DNA from: Durusdinium trenchii
Lineage: Eukaryota > Sar > Dinophyceae > Suessiales > Symbiodiniaceae
Direction of reading: 5' to 3'
Assembly (NCBI GenBank): GCA_963970005.1
Contig: CAXAMN010008446.1
Location: forward strand, 471,752-535,751
Length of the DNA stretch: 64,000 bases
Both the position numbers and the translations under genes were made by a program. Positions 13,201-21,895 of the stretch are shown one piece after another (position 1 is the first letter of the stretch; the number at the start of each line of letters is the position of its first letter). The notes under the pieces were generated by a model that saw only the letters and a list, made by a program, of their open reading frames with translations, was not told the origin of the DNA and did no database searches.

Positions 13201-13545
13201 ATGGACTGAGGAAACCACGAAAGTAGACTTCCCAAAATCGCCTCACCGCAACAAAAAACAAACACATCACCTGGCATCTATGCAGTGCTTCACACCTGTG
13301 GTTCACCCCTGCACCACCTGTGGGAACACCTGGCCACCTGGTGCATCCAACACATGTGCGAATACCATTTTGCCATAGCCAGGTGCTTTTCCTGCATAGG
13401 TCAGGTGGATATGGATCTGGATGCAAAACCCCCAGGTGTGGCTCCCTATTTTGCGACCATGAAGCATATAGGTCTGCTCATCCACATTTGCCTTGGACTC
13501 ACGAGTGGCTGGGGCACCGCCTTCCTTGCTCTGTCCGCAACCCAT
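1232..13545 (-). CDS. cGMP-dependent protein kinase (PKG), regulatory part, multi-exon, 3' end off window
   Basis: This gene runs on the minus strand from an ATG at 13545 to the last recognised exon at 1232. About 21 exons, listed separately, encode three cyclic-nucleotide-binding (CNB) domains in order. Domain 1 spans 11211-8099, domain 2 spans 5897-3246 and domain 3 starts at 2036. Each has the CNB hallmarks: a GQxIxxQGE-type entry, an FFxI(x)EG strand, and for domains 1 and 2 the phosphate-binding cassette GExALLxxxPRxATI. Sequential CNB domains before a kinase are typical of protist and plant-type PKGs. The kinase domain is not seen and should lie beyond position 1. Most exon junctions keep phase when GC or GA donors are allowed. 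Product identity is a strong inference from motif order. Catalytic activity cannot be judged here. Confidence 0.82.
1579..1641 (-). CDS. PKG exon: CNB domain 3 barrel
   Basis: Reads EVGTQFFLLIEGSVNVIKDG then K, 21 codons, with an AAG|GC donor. It continues EQG from the previous exon in phase. Confidence 0.87.
1974..2036 (-). CDS. PKG exon: start of CNB domain 3
   Basis: Reads ELAMAMLEMTFSKDETIFEQ then G, 21 codons, with a GT donor. MTFSKDETIFEQG is the standard CNB entry segment. Confidence 0.85.
2338..2371 (-). CDS. PKG micro-exon (34 nt)
   Basis: Reads FEAALKDSEKK from a gctgag acceptor to an AAG|GA donor. It completes the split Val codon and joins to ELAMAMLEM. A competing open frame through this stretch is explained by readthrough. 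Confidence 0.65.
2887..2954 (-). CDS. PKG exon: helix between CNB domains 2 and 3
   Basis: Reads EILLKANEEETKQNLNYVGR then CE. It ends with two bases of a split Val codon before a GC donor. The frame stays open further but leaves PKG similarity there. Confidence 0.8.
3246..3308 (-). CDS. PKG exon: CNB domain 2 end
   Basis: Reads AATITATEKSVVFVTARHQF then K. It is 21 codons long. The donor is GA (AAG|GA), and only this choice gives FK-EILLKA with the next exon. Confidence 0.85.
3583..3630 (-). CDS. PKG exon: phosphate-binding cassette of CNB domain 2
   Basis: Reads AGGSFGELALLYFAPR, exactly 16 codons, with a GT donor. The cassette Glu and Arg are present and AAT follows on the next exon. Confidence 0.88.
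3980..4020 (-). CDS. PKG exon: CNB domain 2 loop
   Basis: Reads AEDAATAQLGTVE between cactcag and a GAG|GC donor. It leads directly into AGGSFGEL in the next exon with phase preserved. Confidence 0.75.
4307..4460. repeat. Foldback-like repeat with internal duplication
   Basis: The block gtttccatgattctctg occurs twice, about 55 bp apart. The ends tctccctgaaactcat and atgattctctgagggaga are roughly inverted copies. It lies in a PKG intron. Confidence 0.35.
4685..4784 (-). CDS. PKG exon: CNB domain 2 barrel
   Basis: Reads ADYFYVVQSGSFAVSKAED, the hallmark DYFYVVxSGSF strand pair, followed by a Gly/Ser-rich loop. A GC donor at 4684 preserves phase with the next exon. A strong GT donor at 4664 would not. 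Confidence 0.82.
5187..5218 (-). CDS. PKG micro-exon (32 nt): CNB domain 2
   Basis: Reads GTALIKQNDLQ between cccgcag and a CAG|GT donor. It carries two bases that complete the split Gly codon of EEVPQG, so the phase check is exact. Confidence 0.75.
5846..5897 (-). CDS. PKG exon: CNB domain 2
   Basis: Reads GRMKAMCDVMWKEEVPQ between ctcccag and an AAG|GC donor. The WKEEVPxG element is typical of the alveolate PKG second CNB domain. Confidence 0.8.
6058..6159. mobile_element. MITE-like foldback, family 1, degraded copy
   Basis: Left end ctccctggaactaacatgg is intact. The right end is eroded but keeps aggtggttgtccact. It is the same family as the elements at 9851 and 12125, also inside PKG introns. 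Confidence 0.5.
6421..6508 (-). CDS. PKG exon: start of CNB domain 2
   Basis: After ttttcag it reads NDLRLIKKALQSNANLNTIA and ends LDE at a GAG|GC donor. The pattern of a helix with evenly spaced Asn and Leu fits the region ahead of a PKG CNB domain. Confidence 0.75.
7339..7392 (-). CDS. PKG exon: linker between CNB domains 1 and 2
   Basis: Reads DKLEFAKRGAVGGGAAVQ between cttcag and a CAG|GT donor. It is GC3-rich and contains exactly 18 codons. Confidence 0.7.
8099..8143 (-). CDS. PKG exon: end of CNB domain 1
   Basis: Reads VITLKITRQSFMSHL, the last strand and first C-terminal helix of a CNB domain. The acceptor is gcaag|G. The donor is unclear; a GA donor after CTTG would keep phase 0. 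Confidence 0.65.
8758..8816 (-). CDS. PKG exon: phosphate-binding cassette of CNB domain 1
   Basis: Reads GENALLRNEPRNATIKANSQ. The Glu and Arg of the GE...PRNAT cassette that contact the cyclic phosphate are both present. It ends at a CAG|GC donor. Confidence 0.85.
9500..9530 (-). CDS. PKG micro-exon (31 nt): CNB domain 1
   Basis: Reads VASLKAGDYFG between ctcag and a GT donor. Both phases match the flanking exons, giving GKK-VASLKAGDYFG-ENALL. The intron just upstream carries a near copy of the end of this exon. Confidence 0.8.
9851..9950. mobile_element. MITE-like foldback, family 1, best copy (100 bp)
   Basis: Starts ctccctggaa and ends ttccagggag. The arms pair over about 28 bp including gtggaaaa / ttttccac. 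No coding capacity. It inserts in the PKG intron between 9530 and 10588. Short length and terminal inverted repeats suggest a non-autonomous DNA transposon. Confidence 0.6.
10588..10624 (-). CDS. PKG exon: CNB domain 1 beta strands
   Basis: After acceptor ttgcag it reads KGTADVEINGKK. It continues FFMIK from the previous exon exactly in phase and stops at an AAG|GC donor at 10587. Confidence 0.8.
11140..11211 (-). CDS. PKG exon: CNB domain 1 core entry
   Basis: Reads GQSIITQGEDGHDFFMIK, the canonical start of a CNB beta-barrel. It ends in ATCAA before a GC donor, so the Lys codon is completed by the next exon. An alternative acceptor starts it at 11191. Confidence 0.8.
11502..11537 (-). CDS. 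PKG candidate exon: CNB domain 1 start
   Basis: Follows an acag acceptor and reads LKMEKHERTPA, ending at a GC donor. The frame can be joined to the next exon if that exon starts at 11211. Placement rests on position and phase only. Confidence 0.35.
12125..12231. mobile_element. MITE-like foldback, family 1, copy 3
   Basis: Left arm has a duplicated ctcccttta and then catggaagtgga. The right arm has ttttccacttccat and ends gcagggag. It lies between PKG exons. Confidence 0.55.
12528..12567 (-). CDS. PKG exon: segment before CNB domain 1
   Basis: Between an AG|G acceptor and an AAG|GC donor it reads FLCKVKLLKRLPK. This resembles the short amphipathic segment that precedes the first CNB domain in PKGs. 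It is GC3-rich and starts in phase 1. Confidence 0.6.
13478..13545 (-). CDS. PKG exon: start codon and acylation-type N-terminus
   Basis: Begins ATG and reads MGCGQSKEGGAP. Gly2 and Cys3 fit N-myristoylation plus palmitoylation, so the kinase is probably membrane-attached. The frame stays open to VDEQ. Two GC donors are possible, after AAG at 13492 or after GA at 13478. The exon that follows it was not identified. Confidence 0.7.
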
Positions 13546-15169
13546 TGCAACTCCTTAGGTGCGAGCAGGCGTTTTCCCGCCAGGCGCGGCCCGGTGGGAA
13601 GCGCGTGAAGGTGCCAAGTCATGCGTGCAAGTCCAAGGTGAGTGGTAGATCAAAGCAAATCCTCCTCATATATATATATATATGTATTTATTTACATATA
13701 TGGTCCATATAGCACTGCTATGTAATGAAAAGAGTTGATGGACACTATGTTGCATTCTGGGACATCTTGTCTTGTAGAGATATATCGATCCACCAACCGC
13801 ACACGACAAAGGTCTACCACTAGAGTGTGTCTAAGGGACCCTCACTACAGGTTAGAACGGGAGCATTCCAAGATCTTATACCTCATTGTCAATATTTTTT
13901 AGATTCCACTCGTGCTTCTTGTTTAACAACTGATCATTAAACATGCAAAGTGATTCTTCTTTAGACCTCCATGTTTGTGGGCATCCGCTGCTCAGTGCTC
14001 TCCCATGTGTTGGTCTGTACGTCGACGTCCACCTCAATACTTGTGCGAATCCAGTCAGACTGGAACATGCAGCCGGGAAGTCGAAGGTCCAACGTTGAAA
14101 AAACACTTGTTTGATCCATCTGACGAATTATTGCGCCATTCTCAGTACCCCTTCAATTTTGCCAAGAAAAAACTTTTGTAAAGCCACAAGGGGTTGGATC
14201 TTGTCTCATCCCCGGCCCCATGCAAATAGCACATGAGCTCAGTAACCCCAACAACTGACCAGTTTCCGCTCATGGTGTCCTACTTCAGGCTCACCACCTC
14301 TGCTGCCGGGTCTCAAAGAAGATGCGAAATGCGGCTGAAAACTGTGGGTCGGAGGAACACACGACGTGTTTCGGAGCGCTTTTTGAGCCGGAACAACGGC
14401 GCCCCCGTTGAAGCACAGCCAATGCTACACGAACTCCTCACCACCTAAAAGCCTGGAATGACGGAGTCTGCACATGATGCCAATGAGGATTTCTGGTTTC
14501 GGTGCAGCGTTGAGGGAAGAAGCCCCATAATAACTAGTTGCCTCAGGGCAAAATATCCACCGCATCTCCATGTCCCCAACGAATCCCCAACAGCGGCGAG
14601 AGTCTTACTGCACTCTGTGCAAAAACTCAATCGATCACGGGAGCCTTGAACAAGAATTGCAAATGTGCCATTGTATCGTGGTAAGTTGTTCTGTGCAAAT
14701 GTTGTTTGTCAAAGCAGCCCGGGCTGGTTGCTTTTAGAGGACCCACAAAACCATGCACAAGGTCAAGCTCAAAGGGCCATGTGGAACATTCATGAACATT
14801 CCATGTTGTGTGGGCGAGTGATGATACTGCAATTGGTCCATCTTCCAAGGATGTCCCTTCCCATAATCATTGCCTTGCCTGGGGCTTGGGGGTACACAAA
14901 GTCATCGCTAGAATTCGTTAGATCTCTGTGACTTGAGCTGTGCGAGCAAACTTTAGAACATGGTAGGACTTGCCGACCCTGTATGATATGACTTGATGTC
15001 GGCATAACTTAAATGGACATGATATACTCTCCTAACTGATCTTCAAAGAGACCTGAATGCCGCGAACCTACGGTGAAAGACAGGCCTCCGGAGTGCTTGG
15101 AGGAATTTCACCCTGCATGACCTGGTAACGAGGACCAAGGATTCAACGTGTGGATGTGCCTCAGCCGTT

Positions 15170-15300
15170 CAAGCTTTGGCCTGTCCCAGCCGTTGGTTTT
15201 GTGCAGCTCTCTGTGATCCACTGGGCCCTCCGGCTTCTGCAAAAGATTCTGCAAGACCTTGCATGCATTGCTCGCAGCTTGAAAAGGGCGAGTTTCCCCC
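15170..15300 (-). CDS. Exon-like segment, unknown protein
   Basis: Two minus-strand frames are open. One reads SCEQCMQGLAESFAEAGG, the other KLALFKLRAMHARSCR. Frame choice is uncertain. Not recognised; it may belong to a gene upstream of PKG. Confidence 0.3.
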
Positions 15301-15697
15301 TGCCCTCTTCATCAGCTGTCGGCGCTGTAGCCAATCCAATCCTCATTCAATCAATATGGGCCCCATTGAGCAAACACCGTGAAACAAACAGTCGACATGG
15401 CGATTCAAGAGTAAGAAACTACCGTGGAGATTGCATCTTATTACATAAAGCAGTAAAACAACGCTATGATTGCTGCTAACCTCTTTCAACCAAGCCCCTG
15501 CATCATTGATGCAATATGAAGCTACTTATGAAGCTAATCCGCCTGAGGCATCGTGAGGAAGAACGAAAAAACAACCTTCCACCATGCGGTTCTCGTGTTG
15601 TTAACCCCCACGCTGCTTCGCCTGCTGTGGTGGCTCCCGGATACGGGCGTAGGCGCCTCTCATGGGTTGATCGCTCGACCGAGTTCGGCACATGCCT

Positions 15698-15723
15698 GGC
15701 GCCTACGGATCTCCGTAGGCGCC
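15698..15723. repeat. Perfect 12-bp-arm palindrome
   Basis: Arms ggcgcctacgga and tccgtaggcgcc are separated by tc. A further copy of cgtaggcgcc lies at 15648-15657. Confidence 0.7.
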
Positions 15724-15930
15724 GTTGACGTGTTCACTTCAAGAACAAAACGCATGTTGAACCACGTTGAAGCACACCCCGAGACCGAGACCTAGGTCCA
15801 ACAAAACGATTACCAAGCATGATTCGGCCTGCTCTTGGTCTGCCTTTTGCGATGCCAAAGGGATCAGGCTAGATAATTGGATCAATAAATCCCCATATAG
15901 GGGAGAATTTTTTAATCAAAAAGTCTCATT

Positions 15931-16032
15931 ACCCCCAGGGCTCCAGTCGTACCTTCTGAGAAGGTGGGACTGGGGCGGGTGTCAGGGTCCAAATACCCTC
16001 CGAGGAGGTACTTGGAGCCCTAGCTAGGGTAC
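15931..16032. mobile_element. Foldback (MITE-like) element, family 2, copy 2
   Basis: Left arm is agggctccagtcgtacct, right arm is aggtacttggagccct. The core resembles the elements at 762 and 17243. Confidence 0.55.
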
Positions 16033-16399
16033 ATTGTACTGCTGTTCTTGGGTCCCAACCCGACGTCCGACTCCAACATACTCCGGGCCGCCGGGCAAAA
16101 GGTCAGCGCCACGCTGCGGTGATCGGCCTAAGCTGCTGACGGCGGTTCCGCGCGCCAGCGGAGCCCGAGAGATGTGGATGTGAACCCACCAACCAGCCAC
16201 CAACATCTACAACGTGGATATATTGTGGAATGTGGGAAGGTGGGGATATATTTGTTCACAACCAACCGACCAACCAACCAACCAACACCTAAAATCCGCA
16301 GTGGATATCTGTGGGATGTGGAGGTGGGTGAAGAATGCCGTTGCTTGGATTCCCCAAACCGGCCATCCGGACCTCATGGGACGACCTACGACCTACGAC

Positions 16400-16562
16400 C
16401 TGAAAGCATCGTCCCACGTTCAGAGCCCACTGACCCCCTCGCGCCCTCTATAGGCTCTCGTGCCATGCTCAAGGTCGCCGAGACCTCGCGAGAAACAGCC
16501 GATGATTTTTTAGAAACTCGGCCAAGTGCTTTTGGTTCCAACTCGAGGGTCACAAGTCTTAC
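16400..16562 (-). CDS. Exon-like segment, unknown protein
   Basis: Reads VSATLSMAREPIEGARG after a cgcgag|G acceptor. The open frame extends upstream through LELEPKALGRVSKK. GC3-rich like the PKG exons. Not recognised. Confidence 0.4.
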
Positions 16563-17242
16563 AGGAAGTGTTTGGATTTTGCGGGGCAACTCTACCCTCC
16601 ACTAGGCGCCCTGGATTGAAATGCATCCCAAACAGTCGATTCTCGTCGCCCATGTCCAAGAACCACTCGGTATCCCAAACTGAAAGCACCCTCCGTTGTC
16701 AGAACCAACACCAATAATCGAAATCATAAAGGGCTGTAGTCTACAGGTATAACTAAGCATTAAATACTATGTGTGTATGTCCCACTTGAGTTTCGGACGA
16801 GAGGTTGCGTTTAGCTGACATCGATCTGCACCTTGTAGTGGGGCCGTGATTGCTTGTTTGGGGCTGGCATTTTGGAGGACATAGACCTCCACACTAGACC
16901 CCACATACTACCCCACATGTCTGCTAGTGCTTTTTGGCTCAAATGCATAGTTTCGAGCAACCTTAAGGAATCGAGAAGCTTTCGGCTTTCTTGATCAGCT
17001 TCTTGCTAGGTCGACACACAGTCACACAAACCACATATATTAATACTAATAGGCCTGGGTAGATCTGCAGAAAACTGTTCATCCGCCCCTTTTTTCCCGT
17101 GCGAAGGCTCTGACGAAAATACCTTTGAATCTGAGAAACGACTGAAGAGAAAAGAGTGTGTTGAAACTTTGTGATGGATTTTGAGGCGCCAATCAATCCT
17201 TAAAGTCCATCCTCAAATCGCACTGCATGTTCTTGATGCAAA

Positions 17243-17342
17243 GTACCCCCAGTCGTACCTCCTGAGAAGGTGTGACGGGATGAGTTTCAGGAGTCTAGAG
17301 TCTAAATACCTTTTGAAATGGGACTTGCATCCCTGGGGTACA
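17243..17342. mobile_element. Foldback (MITE-like) element, family 2, copy 3
   Basis: Starts gtacccccagtcgtacctcc and ends cttgcatccctggggtac. The central taaatacctttt is shared with the other two copies. Confidence 0.55.
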
Positions 17343-17964
17343 TGTGAACATGAAAAACAATCCTGTCTTCCCCATCAAGCACACCACGGAGGACTTCAGC
17401 CGCCTGCGGCGCCAAGTCCATCATCAGCCGGGCGTGACCTCAAAGGAACCCCGCCCAGGGCGGAGCAGCATCTGAAGAGAAGATGAGAACATCACGCCCG
17501 CCGGGCCATCACAAAGCAAACCAAACCAGCACCCTCACAGCCTGTAGAGCCGGTGGTTACCCCAATCCTGCAAGGCTGCCTGTCTCTCTCTGGTGTAAAC
17601 AATCACTACAGCCCGCAACTGACAGAAGGATGTTCAATTTGTATCAAGCAGCTGGTCTCTATTAATAACATGCAAGTCTGCCAAACAATCGAGATCTACA
17701 GTAATTTGATTTATATTGCCACCAAACCTAAGGGTTTTGGAGGTATAACAATAGTCTGAGTCCATAATACAAAAATTCACATCCCAAATCTAATCCAGAA
17801 AACTTCAAGCATATTGCTGCACATGAACGCGAAATGGAAGCAAACTAAATACATTTAGTCTAATTACAATACACATGAAAACCATATGACAGCAAATGAA
17901 CATAACATGAAAGCAAATGAGTCGAGGACAAAATGAAGGCAACTGAATGCAAATGATGGAGAAA

Positions 17965-18120
17965 ACTCGTCAGTCTTTCGGACGCGCCACAGGGCACCTT
18001 CCCCACCGCCTGTTTGGGATTCGGAAACGGGTTCATCCTTCCGAGGGCGTAGACCGCCGGACCGGACCGCCTGAACCGGCGGGCTTCCGCCGATCTGAGT
18101 GAAACGGACCGGTAGTCAAC
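17965..18120 (-). CDS. Exon-like segment, unknown protein
   Basis: The frame reads GPAVYALGRMNPFPNPKQ and AVGKVPCGASERL. GC-rich compared with the AT-rich DNA around it. Not recognised, and exact borders are unclear. Confidence 0.35.
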
Positions 18121-18378
18121 ATGCTGAAGGAGTGCAGCGTCAGCCTCGGTGCACGACGAAGAGTGGGTGAAAAGGCTTCCTTCTGCCATACAGCAATGGG
18201 AGTCAAACATGGTACACACAAGTACAGTGAGATTCAATTTCTATATCCCGCCCCAACCACGGGACACTTGGGCCTTAAAGCAACACCCACAAATGTATAA
18301 ATCTACCGTTGTGAAGCTGTGCTCAGGGAACCACTGGTAGACATGAAAGATTATTTTAGCAAAATAACTGCTAATTGA

Positions 18379-18504
18379 ATTAGAGAGAGAAACAGCACCA
18401 TCAAACGTTTAGTAAACCTAACTAGAGAGAGAAATAGCACCATCAAAAGTTTAGTAAATCTAATTAGAGAGAGAAATAGCACCATCAAAAGTTTAGTAAA
18501 CCTA
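18379..18504. repeat. Three tandem copies of a 42-bp unit
   Basis: Units at 18379, 18421 and 18463 share attagagagagaaatagcac and end gtttagtaaaccta. They differ by a few substitutions. Confidence 0.85.
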
Positions 18505-18640
18505 AAAAGAGAGGTGTCCGTATCCCAGCTTGCATGGCCCTGATGTATCCCAGCTTCCTGTCTCTCGGTGGCCCTGTAAGTCCTCGGTCCTAGGTCCTAG
18601 CTAGTAAGTAGCTAGCAGCGAGCGGGCTTATAGGCCCGCT

Positions 18641-18744
18641 AACTATTTGCAGTTTCCCTGCCCTGCTCTTTTTCTCTCACTATTCCCGCTCTAACTATTT
18701 GCAGTTTCCCTGCCCTGCTCTATTTCTCTCACTATTTTTTTTCA
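18641..18744. repeat. Two tandem copies of a 52-bp unit
   Basis: aactatttgcagtttccctg begins at 18641 and again at 18693. The region around it is CT-rich. Confidence 0.8.
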
Positions 18745-19094
18745 CTAATATTTCCCACCTGCTAATGGATTTGCTATTTTTTTGCTATTTCCTCGAAAAA
18801 TAGCAAAAAACTAGCATATCATGACATCCAAAATAGAGAAAAAAATTAGCGACTCTGAAACCCTCACACAATAGAATAGAGTAGGAATAGGCTGAGGGCA
18901 GCGGAGTGTGACCAGTGACTAGGGCTCCCCGCTCCCTCGCTCTCTCTCTCTCTCTCGTGCGGACTCGAAAAGGGAATACGTGATGCGGTTCCCAGGCGAC
19001 CTTGGGAAGGCGCCTGCAACCGGAGTCTGCCCTCTCTCTCTCTCTCTGGCATCTCAGGATATCTCAGGACTTGTCTCAGACTGCTTTCCCCACC

Positions 19095-19178
19095 CTAATC
19101 TATTTCACTATTTGAAACACTATAGATTCCCAGGTGCTAATCTATTTCACTATTTGAAACACTATAGATTCCCAGGTG
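19095..19178. repeat. Two tandem copies of a second 42-bp unit
   Basis: ctaatctatttcactatttg ... cccaggtg is repeated exactly at 19095 and 19137. Sequence is unrelated to the 42-bp unit at 18379. Confidence 0.85.
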
Positions 19179-19394
19179 CTTCCCCCCTCTCTAAATAAAT
19201 CTGCAACATTTTTGCTAAATAATTAAATCATGATTTCCAATGGTTGGCTAAAACCCGACTTCACAAATCTACCGTGAACCCCGTGGAACCCTAAATCCTC
19301 AACCTTACACTTAGTGGGAGGGCGTTTGCGCTACACAGCGAACTCAAACGCTGTTGCTGAGACGAGGCAATGCCCGAACAGCTAGAGGCTGACC

Positions 19395-19665
19395 TTGAGA
19401 CCTCTAGGTTTCTAGGCTCTGGATCTCAAGACCTCTCTGGATCTCAAGAGCTCCAGGCCCTACATGTCCAAAATATCTTAAAATCTCTCTTTTCATCTCA
19501 AGGCCTCTAAACCTCCGGACCTCTAGCTCTCCAGATATTTCTGGATCTCTAGGCATTTAGATCTTTCTACACCTCTAGATCTCTCTGGATCTCAAGATCT
19601 CTGGATCTCCACACCTCATCTCTAAACCTTTTGGTTCTACACCTCTAGACCCTAAATCTCTAGAC
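19395..19665. repeat. Degenerate CTCTGGATCTCAAGA-type low-complexity block
   Basis: Many short variants of ctctggatctcaagacctct and cctctagatctct follow each other without a fixed period. Confidence 0.65.
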
Positions 19666-19756
19666 CGCAAGGGAAAAAGATTATGGTGTCTCTTGCCGAG
19701 ACATTAGTCCAACCGTCCAACCTTCCAAACCACCGAAGCCTATATGTTGGGTCTAT

Positions 19757-19828
19757 CCCATTGCCAGTAACAGTGGATGATGATGGTTAGTAGAGGCCTT
19801 TCTCAAAAAGACTGTTACTGGTAATGGG
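19757..19828. repeat. Short foldback with 18-bp arms
   Basis: cccattgccagtaacagt at 19757 pairs with actgttactggtaatggg at 19811 with one mismatch. A one-armed relative is at 22333-22400. Confidence 0.65.
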
Positions 19829-19954
19829 CTACACGGCTACACCCTACCTATATGACTATCTCAAGTGTGGGTTTCTTCAATGTGCCAAGGGTGTCCCTAC
19901 TGGAAGTACACCTCACCTCGGAGGAACAACCAACGATGTAAGCTCGGTGCTATC

Positions 19955-20138
19955 CTGTCCCGGCCCACCACCGGTCCGCCACGTCGGGGCATCCCTGCGC
20001 CAGCTGGCGGCTCTGGAACTCCTCCGCCCTCTCCCGCACGGCCTCGACAGCGCCAACGAAAAGTCCCAGCTCGTTGATCAACAAATCACCGTCCAGTGCG
20101 GGCGAGCAAAAAAAACACAGGTCAAGAAGCTCACACAT
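19955..20138 (-). CDS. Exon-like segment, unknown protein
   Basis: Reads DGDLLINELGLFVGAVEAV and RERAEEFQSRQLAQG, ending at a TAG that may be the true stop. Helical, acidic composition. An acceptor atgcgag precedes it, separated by about 55 nt from the exon at 20189. Confidence 0.5.
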
Positions 20139-20188
20139 CTCGCATGAACATCTACTTGATCATCTCAGGTTATCGATCCTAATCTTAT

Positions 20189-20319
20189 GTTTAACCTGAA
20201 GATGGTTCCGGGGCTTTTCCGGAAGAAACGTGAAACGAAGTCGCTCAGCTCCCGCTCCCTGACCTCCGCCAAGCTCAGCACCGCCTTTCGCTGATCGGCG
20301 GCCTCGACTCGGCGGGCTT
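20189..20319 (-). CDS. Exon-like segment, unknown protein
   Basis: The acceptor may be ctgcag|G near 20335. Reads GTPKARRVEAADQRKAVL then AEVRERELSDFVSRFF, ending at an ATCTTCAG|GT donor. Charged and helical. Probably the same gene as 19955-20138. Not recognised. Confidence 0.5.
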
Positions 20320-21837
20320 TAGGCGTCCCGGATCCTGCAGTCCCAAAGCCAAACATGATAACAGTTAGCATGACCCTTAAAGAAGGGCACCAGCTGAAAT
20401 GCTTTTTTGTGTTTGGTTTTCTTTTGAAGAGTATAGTGCTATTTTTCAGGGTTGCCCCCAATTCAAGACCAAGTTGTTTAACATCATTAGAGGTCATTGA
20501 TGATTCAGAGTCTCCCAAGAATCATGCACAAGTACTCACCAATGATGAGTATTGGCCTGGACTCCCGGTTGAATCACCCTGAATGTCTGAACATGTCTCA
20601 GCTTCCCGAGGCTGCAGCAACATCGAGCTTGATGAGTGCATGCAGGGCTTGGGATAACCTCCGTGACCAGTTGGGCACAGGTTTTGAGAGGCGCACCACA
20701 GACCAAAGATGTTTGGTGGATTTGCACATCACAAAGAGGTTGGTAAAGTAGGATCCCATGAGGGATCCTGGCCATGGGCGCTGCAACAAGTTGCCAAGCA
20801 AGAAACAAGGCAGAATCAAATCATCTTGCTGACCTAAGACCCAGCCCAAGACATCTTTCCTTGAACAGTTTCTATCAAGCAACTTCTCAAGCCTGTGGAT
20901 TTGGTGGAGAATGCAAAGGTCAAACTAGGTCTGGTTAAGAGTGGCTTGACGGGCCAATACTGGATTGATTCTGGAGATGGGGGTCCAAGCTGCTAGATCA
21001 GGATCACGATGCCTGTGGATATCAAGCACTATATAGACTGGTTACGTCTCATCGAATTGATCCCGTCTGATGGAAGTCTTTCACCATCTAGTCTAGGTGC
21101 TGAGAAAAGTCCAAGTCATGTGAAGCAAAGGCACGTCACCAAGGAACAATCCAATCTGACCAAGCAACTCTAAAGGAGGAAACTCCCTCGCTCGGCCAGG
21201 GATTTGTTGTGCCTGCCATCGCTTCCATCAGCTGGAGGATAAGGAGGCACACTGCTGTGACCAATGGATTAAAAAAATGGGCCAACGGCCAACCATATAT
21301 AATTACACAAACAAAAACATAAATATCGGAGAAAGATTGTCTGAATTTGTCACTTTATCTCACTGAATTATGTTGGCGCTCCACTAGCCACTAGCCCGTG
21401 CTCTCAACAATCGGGTGTGTGGGAGCAAGCTAGCATGTAAGCAAACTCTGGTTCCAACTCCAGCATGTTCACAAGATCGAGCCCTGAGATGTCCTATTCT
21501 TGGCAAATACCGTTGAATGTTCAGGAAGTTTCATGAGTTTTCTGCCTGTAAAGCAAACAAACGCAAACGCTCCCAATGCACATCGATGGGCCTTGGCCCT
21601 GACTCACCCGGTGTCTTTTTCTTGACCATGTGGTCCGAATAGCAAGGGAGTAAAGCTTCCCTCTTCAGGCAACTTCTTGCAAGTTCAAATTTCACCCTGG
21701 TTCCCCCCTTCAGGTGTTGGTGAATACTGACTTTGCCAAAGGGCCAAAACAAGCCTATCAGGAACTCACTGACCGGGATAGTCCGCTGGAACCTTGGAGC
21801 GGACAGTGTTCAAAGGCTGTCAACCACAGCTGTAGAC

Positions 21838-21895
21838 CTCCCCAAGGGCGCCAAGATCCCGGGCCAGTTGGCGAATAGCCTCCTCCTCACGAAGC
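21838..21895 (-). CDS. Exon-like segment, unknown protein
   Basis: After cgcag it reads LREEEAIRQLARDLGALGE and ends at a GAG|GT donor. Strong GC3 bias and a clean helix pattern. Not recognised. Confidence 0.5.
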
